Assembly: GCF_026162425.1 (NCBI RefSeq)
Contig: NZ_JAOBQJ010000002.1
Span: forward strand, 310,001 to 374,000
Source: Flexivirga meconopsidis
GTDB taxonomy: Bacteria; Actinomycetota; Actinomycetes; Actinomycetales; Dermatophilaceae
DNA length: 64,000 bases
Reading direction: 5' to 3'
Shown piece after piece: positions 26,601 to 35,783 of this stretch (positions are counted from its first letter, which is position 1; the number at the start of each line of letters is the position of its first letter). Under the pieces are notes generated by a model. That model was not told the DNA's origin, made no database searches, and was given only the letters and a program-made list of their open reading frames with translations. The translations under genes were made by a program, and so were the position numbers.

Positions 26601-26623
26601 CGGGCAGGCCGTCACCCGTCGGA

Positions 26624-26667
26624 CCGTCATACCTGCACGGCGCGCCCGCGCCGTGCAGGTATGACGG
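26624..26667. terminator. Perfect 21-bp inverted repeat with a CC centre
   Basis: Arms at 26624-26644 and 26647-26667 are exact complements around CC. Each outer end is the octamer CGTCATAC or its complement GTATGACG, the over-represented motif of this window; the inner stem is CTGCACGGCGCG. It starts 24 bases after the propeller gene and ends 30 bases before the GH3 gene. It is a likely terminator for the lipoxygenase operon. Confidence 0.8.
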
Positions 26668-26696
26668 CAGGCGGCCTCCGCTGACAGACTGACGAC

Positions 26697-29111
26697 GTGG
26701 CCCACAACGACAACCCCACGAACGACATCCCGCAGGCCCGCGACCTGACGCTTGCCGAGCAGGTCGCGTTGCTGTCCGGCGGCACCTTCTGGCGCACCGA
26801 ATCACTTGGTGACAAACAGCTTCCGACCGCCATCCTCAGCGACGGTCCGCACGGTCTGCGCTTCCAGGACCCCGACACCAACGGTCTCGCTCTGGTGGAG
26901 AGCGAGCCGGCGACCTGTTTCCCGCCGGCGGTCACGATGGCCAGCACCTGGGACGAGGACCTGATCGAGCAGGTCGGTCACGCGGTCGGTGTCGAGGCTC
27001 GTGCCCTCGGAGTCGACGTGGTGCTCGGCCCGGGCCTGAACATCAAACGCCACCCGTTTGGCGGTCGCAACTTCGAGTATTACTCCGAAGATCCGGTGCT
27101 CAGTGGCCGGTGCGCGGCCGCTGCGGTGCGTGGCATCCAGAGCGCGGGAGTGGGCGCCTGCCTGAAGCACTTCGCGGTCAACAACCAGGAGTCCTACCGG
27201 ATGGTCGTCGATGCGGTCGTCGACGAGCGGACCCTGCGCGAGATCTACCTGGCCGGCTTCGAGCATGCGGTCATCACGTCGAAGCCATGGACGGTGATGG
27301 CGTCATACAACAGTGTGAACGGCACCGCGGCCACCGAGAGTGACCATCTGATCCGCGAAATCCTGCGTGGCGAATGGGGATTCGACGGGATGGTGATGAG
27401 CGATTGGAGCGCGGTCGGTGACCGCGCGGCCGGGGTCGCCGCCGGGATGGACCTGGAGATGCCGAGCAGCCGCGGCCTGTCCGACGGCGCTGTCATGGAT
27501 GCCGTGCGCGCGGGCCGGCTGGACGAACAGTCGGTGACCGCTTGCGCCCAGCGAGTGCTGGACCTGGTGGCCCGGTCACCGCGTCACGCGTCGGGCACCA
27601 TCCCGGTGGACGAGCACGATGCGCTGGCCCGTCGAGCAGCCGCGGCCGGCACCGTGCTGCTGCGCAACGATGGCACGCTGCCGTTGTCGCCGGGTGTGAC
27701 CGTGGCGCTGATCGGTGCGACTGCGGAGAGCCCGCGCTTCCAGGGCGGCGGGAGTTCGCAGGTGGTGCCGACTCGCATCACCACAGCGTTGGATGAGTTC
27801 CGGCGGCGCGGAGTCGAGTTCAGCTACTTGTCGGCATACGATCCGAACACCGGTGCAGCGCACGCAGATCGGATTGCCGCGGCGGCCGATATGGCTCGCG
27901 CCGCGGACATCGCGGTGGTCATGGTCGGGCTGCCGGACATCGCCGAGAGCGAAGGGTTCGACCGCAGCACGCTGGCGCTACCGGACGGGCACAACCAGCT
28001 CATGGCCGAGGTCTGCGCGGCCAATCCCCGAACCGTGGTGTCGTTGTCCAACGGGTCGCCGGTCACGCTGCCATGGGCCGACGACGTCGCGGCGATCCTG
28101 GAGTCCTACCTCGGCGGACAAGCGAGCGGTGGCGCCCTTGTCGATGTCCTGTATGGCGACGTCGAGCCCGGCGGACGGCTCGCGGAGACCTTCCCGCGCT
28201 CTGCCCGCGACGTCGCGGCCGATCCGTTCTTCCCCGGACAGCCGCACCAGGTGGAGTATCGCGAAGGGCTGTTCGTCGGTTATCGGCACTTCGTCACGGC
28301 GGACATCGAGCCCGCCTTCGCCTTCGGACATGGTTCGGGTTACACGACATTCGAGTGGAGCTCGATAGGTCTCGGCAACGACTCCGTGGCTGCCGGGGAC
28401 GATATCGACGTCTCCGTCACAGTGACCAACATCGGCGAACGCACCGGCTCCGACGTCGTGCAGGTCTACCTGGGTGATCGCACCGGGATCGTGTGCCGTC
28501 CTGCGCGCACGCTTGCCACCTTCGCCAAGGTGGAGCTCGAACCGGGCGAGAGCCGGACGCTGGCGTTGACCATTCCCGCGCGAGCCTTCCAGTACTTCGA
28601 CGTGATCGAAAACCGTTGGGCCACACCGGAAGGGGTCTTCGAAGTCGAGGTCGCTCGGTCGTCTGTGGACATCGTGCAGACACTCACGGCCGAAGTGACC
28701 AACGGAGTGCGTACTAGTGCCGATCCGGCGGGTGCGCCGCCGATCGCGTCCACCGACGCGGATTTCACCAGGCGTCTCGGGCGTGCCATCCCCATCCCGC
28801 GTCCGGTGCGACCGTTCACCCGGGACTCGACGATTGGGGAAATCGCACAGACGCGGATCGGCGCCCTCCTGAAGGCCATGATGTGGCGATTCGGGCCGGC
28901 CAGTTCGGGTGAACCCGACGAGACGACCAAGGCTGCTGTGAAGCGTGGCTTTGAGGAGCTGCCCCTGCGCGGCGCAGCCGTGCTGTCGGGAGGCAAGCTG
29001 CGCTGGGCAACGGTGGATGCGATTGTCGATCTTGCCAATCGACGCCCGGACCGGCTGATCGGTCGGGTTGCTCAGTGGTTGACTCGCAAAGTGCCGACCC
29101 ATCGACGGTAG
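26697..29111 (+). CDS. Glycoside hydrolase family 3 (beta-glucosidase-like)
   Basis: 804 residues without a signal peptide, so probably cytoplasmic. The N-terminal GH3 barrel has SDGPHGLRFQ, the KHFAVNNQE block and the nucleophile Asp-236 in GMVMSDWSAV. The C-terminal alpha/beta domain starts near residue 315, and a fibronectin-III-like domain (VTNIGERTGSDVVQVYLGD) follows. About 110 further residues form a helical extension beyond the usual end. It likely hydrolyses beta-linked gluco- or xylo-oligosaccharides. The GTG at 26697 follows CAGACT at six bases. Its 3' end overlaps the opposing PaaX-type gene by 40 bases. Confidence 0.9.
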   Translation: MAHNDNPTNDIPQARDLTLAEQVALLSGGTFWRTESLGDKQLPTAILSDGPHGLRFQDPDTNGLALVESEPATCFPPAVTMASTWDEDLIEQVGHAVGVEARALGVDVVLGPGLNIKRHPFGGRNFEYYSEDPVLSGRCAAAAVRGIQSAGVGACLKHFAVNNQESYRMVVDAVVDERTLREIYLAGFEHAVITSKPWTVMASYNSVNGTAATESDHLIREILRGEWGFDGMVMSDWSAVGDRAAGVAAGMDLEMPSSRGLSDGAVMDAVRAGRLDEQSVTACAQRVLDLVARSPRHASGTIPVDEHDALARRAAAAGTVLLRNDGTLPLSPGVTVALIGATAESPRFQGGGSSQVVPTRITTALDEFRRRGVEFSYLSAYDPNTGAAHADRIAAAADMARAADIAVVMVGLPDIAESEGFDRSTLALPDGHNQLMAEVCAANPRTVVSLSNGSPVTLPWADDVAAILESYLGGQASGGALVDVLYGDVEPGGRLAETFPRSARDVAADPFFPGQPHQVEYREGLFVGYRHFVTADIEPAFAFGHGSGYTTFEWSSIGLGNDSVAAGDDIDVSVTVTNIGERTGSDVVQVYLGDRTGIVCRPARTLATFAKVELEPGESRTLALTIPARAFQYFDVIENRWATPEGVFEVEVARSSVDIVQTLTAEVTNGVRTSADPAGAPPIASTDADFTRRLGRAIPIPRPVRPFTRDSTIGEIAQTRIGALLKAMMWRFGPASSGEPDETTKAAVKRGFEELPLRGAAVLSGGKLRWATVDAIVDLANRRPDRLIGRVAQWLTRKVPTHRR

Positions 29112-29788
29112 TCGTCATACCGGGCCGCGAGGGCGGCAGCTGGCCAGTCGACGGGCAATAGCTCGTCAGGCAGCAGCGGATCGCTTTGCAGGTGCCGCAC
29201 CGCGGCGACCATCGTGCGAAACCGGCTCTGCTCGTCGGTGACGTGATCGACGGCTTCGAGGAGCGCATGCCCTCGAGCGGCCCACCCGTCCAGATCCCAG
29301 AGCCGGGCGGCCAGGTCGGTGCTGTCCTCGGTGGGTCGAGCCTCGAAGCAGGTTGACACGTGCAACAGGCGTTGCGGCCACGTCCGTTTGAGGTTGGCGG
29401 GCCGAGTCCACACGCCCTCCCGGAGCTCAGCAACCCGTTGCCGTTGCATCTCGGTGCGCAGCGCAGTGCGGTCGGCCGCGCTGCGCCCGGTGGTGGTGAC
29501 CACGGCGAGCTCCCAGGTGCCTCGCCAGCGGCGCTGTGCGGGTGGCTCGACGTCGCGTTGTCGCTGCAGCAGCCGCTCGGAAAGCGTGTAGGACGCGTCG
29601 TGACGGACGAGGTCACCGCCGGCAACCATTCGGGTGAGCGCAACGCGTGTAGTCGACTCGGTAACGCCGAAAAAGTCCATGGCAGTGACGATTTCGCGGG
29701 CTGTCAGGGTCGGCGGGTGCAGGGCCAGGAGCAGGCTCAGCACCGACGAACGAGCCGAGACCTGAGGCACGAGCGGGCTGTCGGTCAC
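29072..29788 (-). CDS. PaaX-family transcriptional regulator
   Basis: 238 residues. The N-terminal winged helix (ARSSVLSLLLALHPPTLTAREIV...RVALTRMVAGGDLVRHDASYTL) and the later RRWRGTWELAVVTT block are PaaX-like. PaaX proteins are usually repressors relieved by acyl-CoA ligands. It is divergent from the SDR-MpaB operon, whose promoter region holds a palindrome, so it is the best candidate regulator of that operon. Confidence 0.85.
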   Translation of the reverse strand: MTDSPLVPQVSARSSVLSLLLALHPPTLTAREIVTAMDFFGVTESTTRVALTRMVAGGDLVRHDASYTLSERLLQRQRDVEPPAQRRWRGTWELAVVTTTGRSAADRTALRTEMQRQRVAELREGVWTRPANLKRTWPQRLLHVSTCFEARPTEDSTDLAARLWDLDGWAARGHALLEAVDHVTDEQSRFRTMVAAVRHLQSDPLLPDELLPVDWPAAALAARYDDYRRWVGTLRVNH

Positions 29789-29813
29789 CGACGTGACGGT
29801 ACACGGCAGGAAT

Positions 29814-29849
29814 ATTACAGTCTTGTCTCACCCGGTCTGAGAGTGTAAT
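29814..29849. promoter_or_regulatory. Palindromic operator between the PaaX-type gene and the SDR operon
   Basis: ATTACA at 29814-29819 and TGTAAT at 29844-29849 frame inner CTCA/TGAG elements; the left arm reads ATTACAGTCT and the right arm, on the complement, ATTACACTCT. It lies 36-71 bases upstream of the SDR start and in the 5' region of the regulator gene. This suits autoregulation plus control of the operon. Confidence 0.55.
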
Positions 29850-29884
29850 TTTCTCGGCATCTGCACCCGACCCAGTGAGGCACC

Positions 29885-30730
29885 ATGTCCAAGAACGATC
29901 TGCGCGGTCGCACAATCCTGATGTCTGGCGGCAGCCGGGGCATCGGCCTGGCGATCGCGGTGGCGGCCGCCCGGCAGGGTGCGAACGTCGCCATACTCGC
30001 CAAGACGGACAAGCCTGACCCGCGCCTGCCGGGGACGGTGCACACGGCCGCAGCCGAGATCGACGACGCCGGCGGCGCGGGCCTTGCGATCGTCGGGGAT
30101 GTGCGTGACGAGGAGAGCGTCAAGGCCGCAGTGCAGCAGACCGTCGATGAGTTCGGCGGGATCGACATCGTCGTCAACAATGCGTCGGCAATCGCGTTGC
30201 AGCCGACGGAATCGTTGCCCGTCAAGCGTTTTGACCTGATGACGGGCATCCAGCTGCGAGGCACCTACCTGCTGACGAGCACTGCGCTCCCCCACCTGCG
30301 CAAGGCCGACAACCCGCACATTCTGTCCCTGTCACCGCCGCTCAACCTCAATCCGAAGTGGCTCGGCGCGCACCCGGCATACACCCTTGCGAAGTACGGC
30401 ATGACGATGCTGACCCTGGGGTGGGCGGCGGAGTATGCCGATGTCCCCGTGGCGGCAAACTGCCTGTGGCCGGAGACGTTGATCGCGACGGCTGCGGTGC
30501 AGAACCTGCTCGGCGGGGACGAGGCGATGGCGAAGGCCCGCACGCCCGAGATCGTCGCGGACGCAGCGATGGAGATCCTGGGCAAACCGGCCGGCGAGTG
30601 CAGCGGTAACGCCTTCATCGACGTCGACGTGTTGCGCGAGGCCGGCGTCACCGACCTGTCGGAATACGGCCCGACCGAGGGCCTCGAGCGTGACATCTTC
30701 CTCGACCGACCCGAACATCCGGAGCACTGA
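29885..30730 (+). CDS. Short-chain dehydrogenase/reductase (HSDL2-like)
   Basis: 281 residues of the classical SDR fold: SGGSRGIG at 14-21 for NAD(P), NNAS at 98-101, and the Tyr-166/Lys-170 catalytic pair (YTLAK). An insert after strand 2 (AKTDKPDPRLPGTVHTAAAEI) is typical of the hydroxysteroid dehydrogenase-like 2 subgroup, which acts on lipid or acyl substrates. The downstream MpaB-family gene overlaps by one base (TGATG), so the two are translationally coupled and probably act on one pathway. Confidence 0.9.
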   Translation: MSKNDLRGRTILMSGGSRGIGLAIAVAAARQGANVAILAKTDKPDPRLPGTVHTAAAEIDDAGGAGLAIVGDVRDEESVKAAVQQTVDEFGGIDIVVNNASAIALQPTESLPVKRFDLMTGIQLRGTYLLTSTALPHLRKADNPHILSLSPPLNLNPKWLGAHPAYTLAKYGMTMLTLGWAAEYADVPVAANCLWPETLIATAAVQNLLGGDEAMAKARTPEIVADAAMEILGKPAGECSGNAFIDVDVLREAGVTDLSEYGPTEGLERDIFLDRPEHPEH

Positions 30731-31683
30731 TGACTTCCGCCATACATGCTGATGAAGACCCTTTGGCACCAGGCTCTTTCGGGCGCTGGGTCGCAGGGCA
30801 CCCGCTGGTGTTGATGTACGCGAACGTGCCGGCACTGATCATGCCCACGCTGCACCCCAAAATCGCGCACGTGCTGAGCGAGCAGGACCGCGCGATCAAC
30901 GGCACCGATCCGCTGGCCGACCTTCAAGCCAATGCACGACGGTTGATCAGCACCTACGAGATGGTGATGGGCATCGTCTTCGCCGGGCCGGAGGCCGACG
31001 AAGTGGCGCACGGGCTGAACGAGTTGCACCGCCCGATCGCTGGCACTATGCCGGACGGTTCGGCATACCACGCGTGGAACAAGGACGTCTGGAACTGGAC
31101 TTGGGGGTCGATCCTCAAGGGCGGCATCGACATCGCCGACGCGTTCCGGCTGTTCCACACTGACACCGAACGCGAGCAGGCGTATCGCGGTCTGGTGGAA
31201 ATCGGCCGGCGATATGGCGTCCGCGACCTGCCCGCTACGTACGCCGAATTCCTCGACTACTGGCAGCCTTTCGTCGACGAGGTCCTCGAGACCGGGCCTG
31301 AGGTGCAGTTCATCGTCGACCATGCGCTGCGGCTGGCGAAGCCCCGTGGCTGGGATGCAATGCCGGATGCCCTCTGGCGACTGCTGTCGCTCCCGGCCAC
31401 CCGCACGATCCGGGTCGGCATCCTTGCTGGCGTCCCGCAGAAGTTCCACGCCGGAATGGGACTGCGCGAGACCTCGGTGGACCGCCTCGAGCGTCGGCTG
31501 CACGGGATGCTCTGGCGGGCGATCCCGCGGCCCGTCGCCGGTCAGTTCGCTCCCATCTACTTCGGGTTGCGGCGCCGCTTCGGCAACCCCGGCTGGCGCA
31601 CGTTCTACTCAAGGGAGCAGCTTGCGGCCAACAAGGAATCCGCCGACCAGCGGCGCCGGGAGGCGATGGCAGCGGCGAGCTGA
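30730..31683 (+). CDS. Oxygenase MpaB family protein (DUF2236), full length
   Basis: 317 residues. It shares the family pattern with the partial gene at the window start: an early HPKIAHVLSEQDRA segment, DGSAYHAWNKDVWNWTWGSI around residues 110-130, and a long helical C-terminus. The family is heme-dependent in characterised members. The start overlaps the SDR stop by one base. Together with the SDR and the PaaX-type regulator it may form an inducible oxidation-reduction pair for a hydrophobic substrate; that link is inferred from the operon. Confidence 0.82.
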   Translation: MTSAIHADEDPLAPGSFGRWVAGHPLVLMYANVPALIMPTLHPKIAHVLSEQDRAINGTDPLADLQANARRLISTYEMVMGIVFAGPEADEVAHGLNELHRPIAGTMPDGSAYHAWNKDVWNWTWGSILKGGIDIADAFRLFHTDTEREQAYRGLVEIGRRYGVRDLPATYAEFLDYWQPFVDEVLETGPEVQFIVDHALRLAKPRGWDAMPDALWRLLSLPATRTIRVGILAGVPQKFHAGMGLRETSVDRLERRLHGMLWRAIPRPVAGQFAPIYFGLRRRFGNPGWRTFYSREQLAANKESADQRRREAMAAAS

Positions 31684-31697
31684 AGCGCGCCGTCAGC

Positions 31698-32093
31698 TCA
31701 TTTGCCGCGCGCGGCAGCGGCTTTGATCGCGTCGAACCGCTCGCCCATGCGATCGGCGAGTGCCTGCGCGCCCTTGAGCGGGCGCACCATCACCATGAAG
31801 TCGTCGATCTTGCCGGCCGCGTCGTAGTGCAGGAAGTCGCACCCGGTCAGCTGCAACCCGTCGACCTTGGCTTCGAAGACGAGCGCGTGATCGGCTCCCC
31901 CGTCGTCGCGGATCTCCCGCACGTAACGGAAGTCCTCGAAGACCTCCACCACCGCGCGCAGGATCGCGCTGGTGATGGCCTTGCCGGCATACGGCTTGAA
32001 GGCGACGGGACTGCGGAAGACGACCTCGTCGGCCAGCATCGCGTCGACTGCGGCCAAGTCGCCGGTTTCGATGGCCTCGCGGAAGGTTGGCAT
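31698..32093 (-). CDS. NTF2-like / SnoaL-fold protein
   Basis: 131 residues with the nuclear transport factor 2 fold: MPTFREAIETGDLAAVDAML, a central VFRSPVAFKPYAGKAI and a late beta strand LTGCDFLHYDAAGKI. Such proteins are small isomerases, hydrolases or binding domains; the substrate is not predictable. AAGGAC is seven bases upstream of the ATG at 32093. It converges on the MpaB gene with a 14-base gap and diverges from the toxin-antitoxin pair. Confidence 0.8.
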   Translation of the reverse strand: MPTFREAIETGDLAAVDAMLADEVVFRSPVAFKPYAGKAITSAILRAVVEVFEDFRYVREIRDDGGADHALVFEAKVDGLQLTGCDFLHYDAAGKIDDFMVMVRPLKGAQALADRMGERFDAIKAAAARGK

Positions 32094-32159
32094 GTGAAAG
32101 TCCTTACGTGGGAACGTCGCTCGCCGATTGCTTCGGGCGACTGAGACCGTCTCGGCATG

Positions 32160-32185
32160 TGTACATCGATGTACATCAGTGTACA
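32160..32185 (+). promoter_or_regulatory. Three TGTACA operator cores at 10-bp steps
   Basis: TGTACA begins at 32160, 32170 and 32180. The first two form a perfect 16-bp palindrome, TGTACATCGATGTACA. YefM/Phd antitoxins are known to bind TGTACA-cored palindromes in their own promoters. The array ends eight bases before the antitoxin ATG, so binding would block transcription start. Confidence 0.8.
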
Positions 32186-32193
32186 ATTATGTC

Positions 32194-32478
32194 ATGGCAA
32201 TCAGTGTCAGCACCGCACGTCAGACTCTGCCGCGCCAGCTCGACCGGGTCGAGGCTGGCGAGGAAATCGAGATCACACGGCACGGCAAAGTGGTCGCAGT
32301 GCTGGTGCGCCCCGATACGTTGAGGACCAGGCGCAGGCTTGCCGCCAGGGATGCATCAGACCGACTGGCCGCGCGACTCGACCTCGCGCGCACCGAGCCG
32401 CTGGGAGAACCCGTCATCGACGCCGAACGAGCCGATGAGCTTGTCGACGCAATGCAGAAGAGCCGCAGCCGCCGGTGA
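32194..32478 (+). CDS. Phd/YefM-family antitoxin
   Basis: 94 residues. The N-terminal half MAISVSTARQTLPRQLDRVE plus EEIEITRHGKVVAVLV is a typical Phd/YefM DNA-binding domain; the C-terminal half would wrap the toxin. The ATG at 32194 is right after the TGTACA operator, implying autorepression. The stop codon overlaps the toxin GTG by four bases. Confidence 0.9.
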   Translation: MAISVSTARQTLPRQLDRVEAGEEIEITRHGKVVAVLVRPDTLRTRRRLAARDASDRLAARLDLARTEPLGEPVIDAERADELVDAMQKSRSRR

Positions 32479-32903
32479 GCGATGGGATTGCGTTCGACGC
32501 CGATGTGTTGATCTACGCGGCAAGCCATGACCATCCACTCGGCGCCCGGGTCCGCGAACTATTTGCCGACTCCGCAGGTGCCGTGGTCGGGGTCGGATCC
32601 GTGCTCCTGCTGCCCGAGGTGCTCACCAAACCAATGCGTCAGGATCCGGAGTCAGCCGAGACGGATCAGCTCATCCGGCTGCTCAGTCGCCTCGAACTTC
32701 GGCCGGTCGATGAAGACACGGGGCGCGTCGCGCTCTCTCTCGCGGTCGGCTACGGACTGCGAGCGGCCGACGCCGCACATCTGGCCACCGGGGTCGTCAG
32801 CGATGCCAAATACTTCCTCACCAACAATCGCAAGGACTTTCCGAAGACTATCTCCGAGATCGAGATTGTCTATCCGAGCGATCTGCAGCCTCTGGACCAT
32901 TGA
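32475..32903 (+). CDS. PIN-domain (VapC-like) toxin
   Basis: 142 residues with the acidic PIN quartet: Asp-8 (FDADVLIY), Glu-48, Asp-99 ([10 protein letters not shown]) and Asp-121 (NNRKDF). PIN toxins are Mg-dependent RNases that cut tRNA or rRNA. The GTG start overlaps the antitoxin stop, ensuring coupled synthesis. The pairing of a PIN toxin with a Phd/YefM-type antitoxin is a common mixed arrangement. Confidence 0.9.
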   Translation: MSDGIAFDADVLIYAASHDHPLGARVRELFADSAGAVVGVGSVLLLPEVLTKPMRQDPESAETDQLIRLLSRLELRPVDEDTGRVALSLAVGYGLRAADAAHLATGVVSDAKYFLTNNRKDFPKTISEIEIVYPSDLQPLDH

Positions 32904-32957
32904 GGTCGGGTGGTCTGCTGGCAGCGCTTGCGCCGGATCCCTTGCGGATCTGCTTGA

Positions 32958-33749
32958 TCAGCGCACAGAAGACAGGAATGCCTTGGTGCGTTCGTGCTGC
33001 GGGTGCGTCAGCACCTCCCGCGCAGGGCCGTGCTCGGCGACGACGCCTTCGTCGAAGAACGACACGGTGTCTCCGACGTCTCGCGCGAACCCGATCTCGT
33101 GGGTGACGACAACCATCGTCATACCGCCACGTGCGAGCCCCTTCATGACCTCCAACACCTCGTCGACCAGTTCCGGATCAAGTGCCGATGTGGGTTCGTC
33201 GAACAGCATCACTGCCGGTTGCATCGCGAGGGCGCGCGCAATCGCGACCCGCTGTTGTTGGCCTCCTGAGAGTTGGTGGGGACGCTTGTGCGCGTGGTCT
33301 GCGAGCCCGACGCGCGCGAGTTGGTCTCGCGCTCGCTCGGCTGCCTCCTGCTGGGAGATGCCGAGCACCCGCACCGGCGCACAGGCGACGTTTTGAGCGG
33401 CATCCATATGGGCAAACAGGTTGAACCGCTGAAAGACCATCCCGATGCCGGTGCGGAACTGCGCGAATTGCTTGGCATTCCACGCTTTCGCCTTGCCGTT
33501 GGTCAGGTCGTACCCGACCTCCTGCCCCAGCACTCGAAGGCTGCCGACATGCACCGGCTCCAATCCGTTGATGCAGCGCAGGAAGGTCGACTTGCCGGAA
33601 CCGGAGGGGCCTACGATGCACGCCACTTCGCCGGGCGCGACCTCCAGGTTGACGCCGTGCAGGATCTCGTGTTGTCCGTACGACATACGCACGTCGCGCG
33701 CATGTACGACGGGAGCCGTTGTCTCGGAGAACTTTTCGAGGTTGGTCAC
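32958..33749 (-). CDS. Polar amino-acid ABC transporter ATPase
   Basis: 263 residues: Walker [10 protein letters not shown] (about 48-56), Q-loop QRFNLF, signature LSGGQQQR, Walker B VMLFDEP and the switch His in [12 protein letters not shown]. This sequence is typical of GlnQ/HisP-type importers. Its GTG or ATG overlaps the permease stop by four bases (33746-33749). It converges on the PIN toxin gene with a 54-base gap that holds no clear hairpin. Confidence 0.93.
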   Translation of the reverse strand: MTNLEKFSETTAPVVHARDVRMSYGQHEILHGVNLEVAPGEVACIVGPSGSGKSTFLRCINGLEPVHVGSLRVLGQEVGYDLTNGKAKAWNAKQFAQFRTGIGMVFQRFNLFAHMDAAQNVACAPVRVLGISQQEAAERARDQLARVGLADHAHKRPHQLSGGQQQRVAIARALAMQPAVMLFDEPTSALDPELVDEVLEVMKGLARGGMTMVVVTHEIGFARDVGDTVSFFDEGVVAEHGPAREVLTHPQHERTKAFLSSVR

Positions 33750-34687
33750 GCGCCCGCTCCTTGGTCGATGGTTCGGGATCCAGCGAGTCCGCGGAGTCGT
33801 CCGGTGAGGCCACCACCGCGCACGAGGCGGACCGCATCACGTCCGAAACGGCGCTCGAGTTTGGTCTGCAGCCAGGTCGCGATCGCGGTCATCAGCATGT
33901 ACCAGATGCTCGCCACGATCAGCAGCTCCATGATGAGGTTGTTCGCCTTGTAGATCTGACTCGCGTTGGTCATCAAGTCGTTGCCGGCCACGACATACAC
34001 CAGCGAGGTGGTCTTCAACATCGAGATGAACTCGTTGCCGGTCGGCGGAATGATGATCCGAAGCGCTTGCGGCAGAACGATGTAGCGCATGCGCTTCATC
34101 GGCGTCATACCCAACGCGTAGGCCGCATCGGTCTGCCCCTCGTCCACGGCCTGTATGCCGGCGCGGACGGTCTCGGCGAAGTATGCCGCGAGGTTGAGGC
34201 CCAGCCCGAGCATCGCCGCAGTGAACCCGGTCATCACCTGATTGGTGTCCCAGAAGACGCCGACCTGGGTGAACGGAATCTTCAGAATGAGATGCGGGAA
34301 GAGGAAGGCCAGGTTGTACCAAAAGATCAGCTGGACAAGCAGCGGAGTGCCTCTGAAGAACCAGATGTAGAACCACGAGAGCGATCGCAGCACCGGATTG
34401 TGCGAGAGTCGCATGACCGCGAGCACAACACCGAGGGCCAAGCCGATTGCCGTTGCCAGCACTGCGATTTCAAGGGTGACCCAGACGCCCGAGAGGATCT
34501 TTCCATTGAAGAGATATTCGCCGACCTTGGCCCAGTCGAGCCTCGGGTTGTCGATGAACAGCCAGGCGAGCCATGCCGCGAGAAGCAGCGCGACGGTTCC
34601 GGAGATCCACCGCCCCCAATGAATGGTGCGTGTTACTGGCACTTCCGAACCGCCCGGTTCGATGAACGGTGCTGTGCGTGCAGTCAT
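33746..34687 (-). CDS. Polar amino-acid ABC transporter permease (HisM/GlnP type)
   Basis: 313 residues and about five to six helices. The fused N-terminal region ends before [20 protein letters not shown], and [17 protein letters not shown] and the EAA-type loop [23 protein letters not shown] are diagnostic. GGAGGG six bases upstream sets the ATG at 34687 instead of an earlier GTG at 34702. It is one permease only, so it probably works as a homodimer. Confidence 0.92.
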   Translation of the reverse strand: MTARTAPFIEPGGSEVPVTRTIHWGRWISGTVALLLAAWLAWLFIDNPRLDWAKVGEYLFNGKILSGVWVTLEIAVLATAIGLALGVVLAVMRLSHNPVLRSLSWFYIWFFRGTPLLVQLIFWYNLAFLFPHLILKIPFTQVGVFWDTNQVMTGFTAAMLGLGLNLAAYFAETVRAGIQAVDEGQTDAAYALGMTPMKRMRYIVLPQALRIIIPPTGNEFISMLKTTSLVYVVAGNDLMTNASQIYKANNLIMELLIVASIWYMLMTAIATWLQTKLERRFGRDAVRLVRGGGLTGRLRGLAGSRTIDQGAGA

Positions 34688-34698
34688 TTCGGCCCTCC

Positions 34699-35679
34699 TC
34701 ACTTACCGGCGTTGACGGTGACGGACTTGACGGCAAGCGGTTGCAGACCCCACGCGGCCAGAATCTTGCCGTATTCCCCACTGTTGACGAGGGATTGGAG
34801 CGCGCGCTGGACGGCGGTGATCAGCTGCTTCTCGTTGGGGTTCATCGCGATCCCCCATGGCGCCTCGGTGCCCGCGATGGCGATCGCCTCGGAGTTGTTC
34901 TTGGCGTCCTGTGCGCGGTCGGCAGCCACGACATAGTCGGTGAGGTTGACGTCGGCTCGGCCGGCCGCAAGCGCCAGCATGCCGTCCTGGTCGTCGGTGA
35001 ACTTGAGGATCTTGATGGCCGGGTTGCCGGCGTCCTTGCAGGCCTTGTCGTAGCCGTTGGTGAGCGCGAGTGACGAGCCGTTGTCGACGACGGCAACGGT
35101 CTTCCCGCACAGATCTGCAGGTGTCTGGATCTGTTTCGGGTTTCCCTTCCGCACCGAGAGCGCGGCGCCGGCTTGCACGTAGTCGACGAATGTCACCTTC
35201 TTCTGTCGTTCGGCGGTGTCGGACATCGAGGTCATCACCACGTCGTAGCGGCCGGTCACGAGCCCTGGGATCTGCGCGTTGAAGTCCTCGTTGGAAACAC
35301 TGATCACCACGCCGAGCTTGCGCGCGAGAGCTCGTGCAAGCGAGGGGTCCAGGCCGATGATCGTCTTACCGTCACTGGCAAACATCTCCATCGGCGGATA
35401 GCCCTGCGACGTCGACATCCGCAGCCCGGAGGATCGGATCCGCCCGGGTAGCAGCTTGTTCAGCGAAGGATCCGGCTGCACCGCGTTGATTGCGGCGGCT
35501 GCCTTGTCCTGCGGCGGCGCCTGCTGCGGACCACGCTGACCTTGCCCCGACTCGCTGGCGTTGAGCTCACTCAGCGGCCGTGCCCCGCAGCCGCCTACGA
35601 GCACCGCCGTCGCGGCAAGAATCACCGCAAAGCGCACGCCACGGCAGCGTCGACCCGTCTCCCCCACGTTGTCTCCCAT
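34699..35679 (-). CDS. Amino-acid ABC transporter substrate-binding lipoprotein
   Basis: 326 residues. The lipobox LVGGC places the lipidated Cys at residue 31; a Gln/Pro-rich linker follows, then a SBP_bac_3 domain (GYPPMEMFASDGKTIIGLDPSLARALARKLG...). It delivers a polar amino acid to the permease encoded downstream. TAATCT six bases upstream of the ATG at 35679 suggests a leaderless transcript for the three-gene operon. Confidence 0.92.
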   Translation of the reverse strand: MGDNVGETGRRCRGVRFAVILAATAVLVGGCGARPLSELNASESGQGQRGPQQAPPQDKAAAAINAVQPDPSLNKLLPGRIRSSGLRMSTSQGYPPMEMFASDGKTIIGLDPSLARALARKLGVVISVSNEDFNAQIPGLVTGRYDVVMTSMSDTAERQKKVTFVDYVQAGAALSVRKGNPKQIQTPADLCGKTVAVVDNGSSLALTNGYDKACKDAGNPAIKILKFTDDQDGMLALAAGRADVNLTDYVVAADRAQDAKNNSEAIAIAGTEAPWGIAMNPNEKQLITAVQRALQSLVNSGEYGKILAAWGLQPLAVKSVTVNAGK

Positions 35680-35783
35680 GCGGGGAGATTACGGGATACC
35701 CGCTCGAACTGGTCGCAGTCAGCGGCAGACCGGCAGTCACGGACGGTCATCGTCACAGGCCGCCGACCTCGGTCTCCGGGCAT

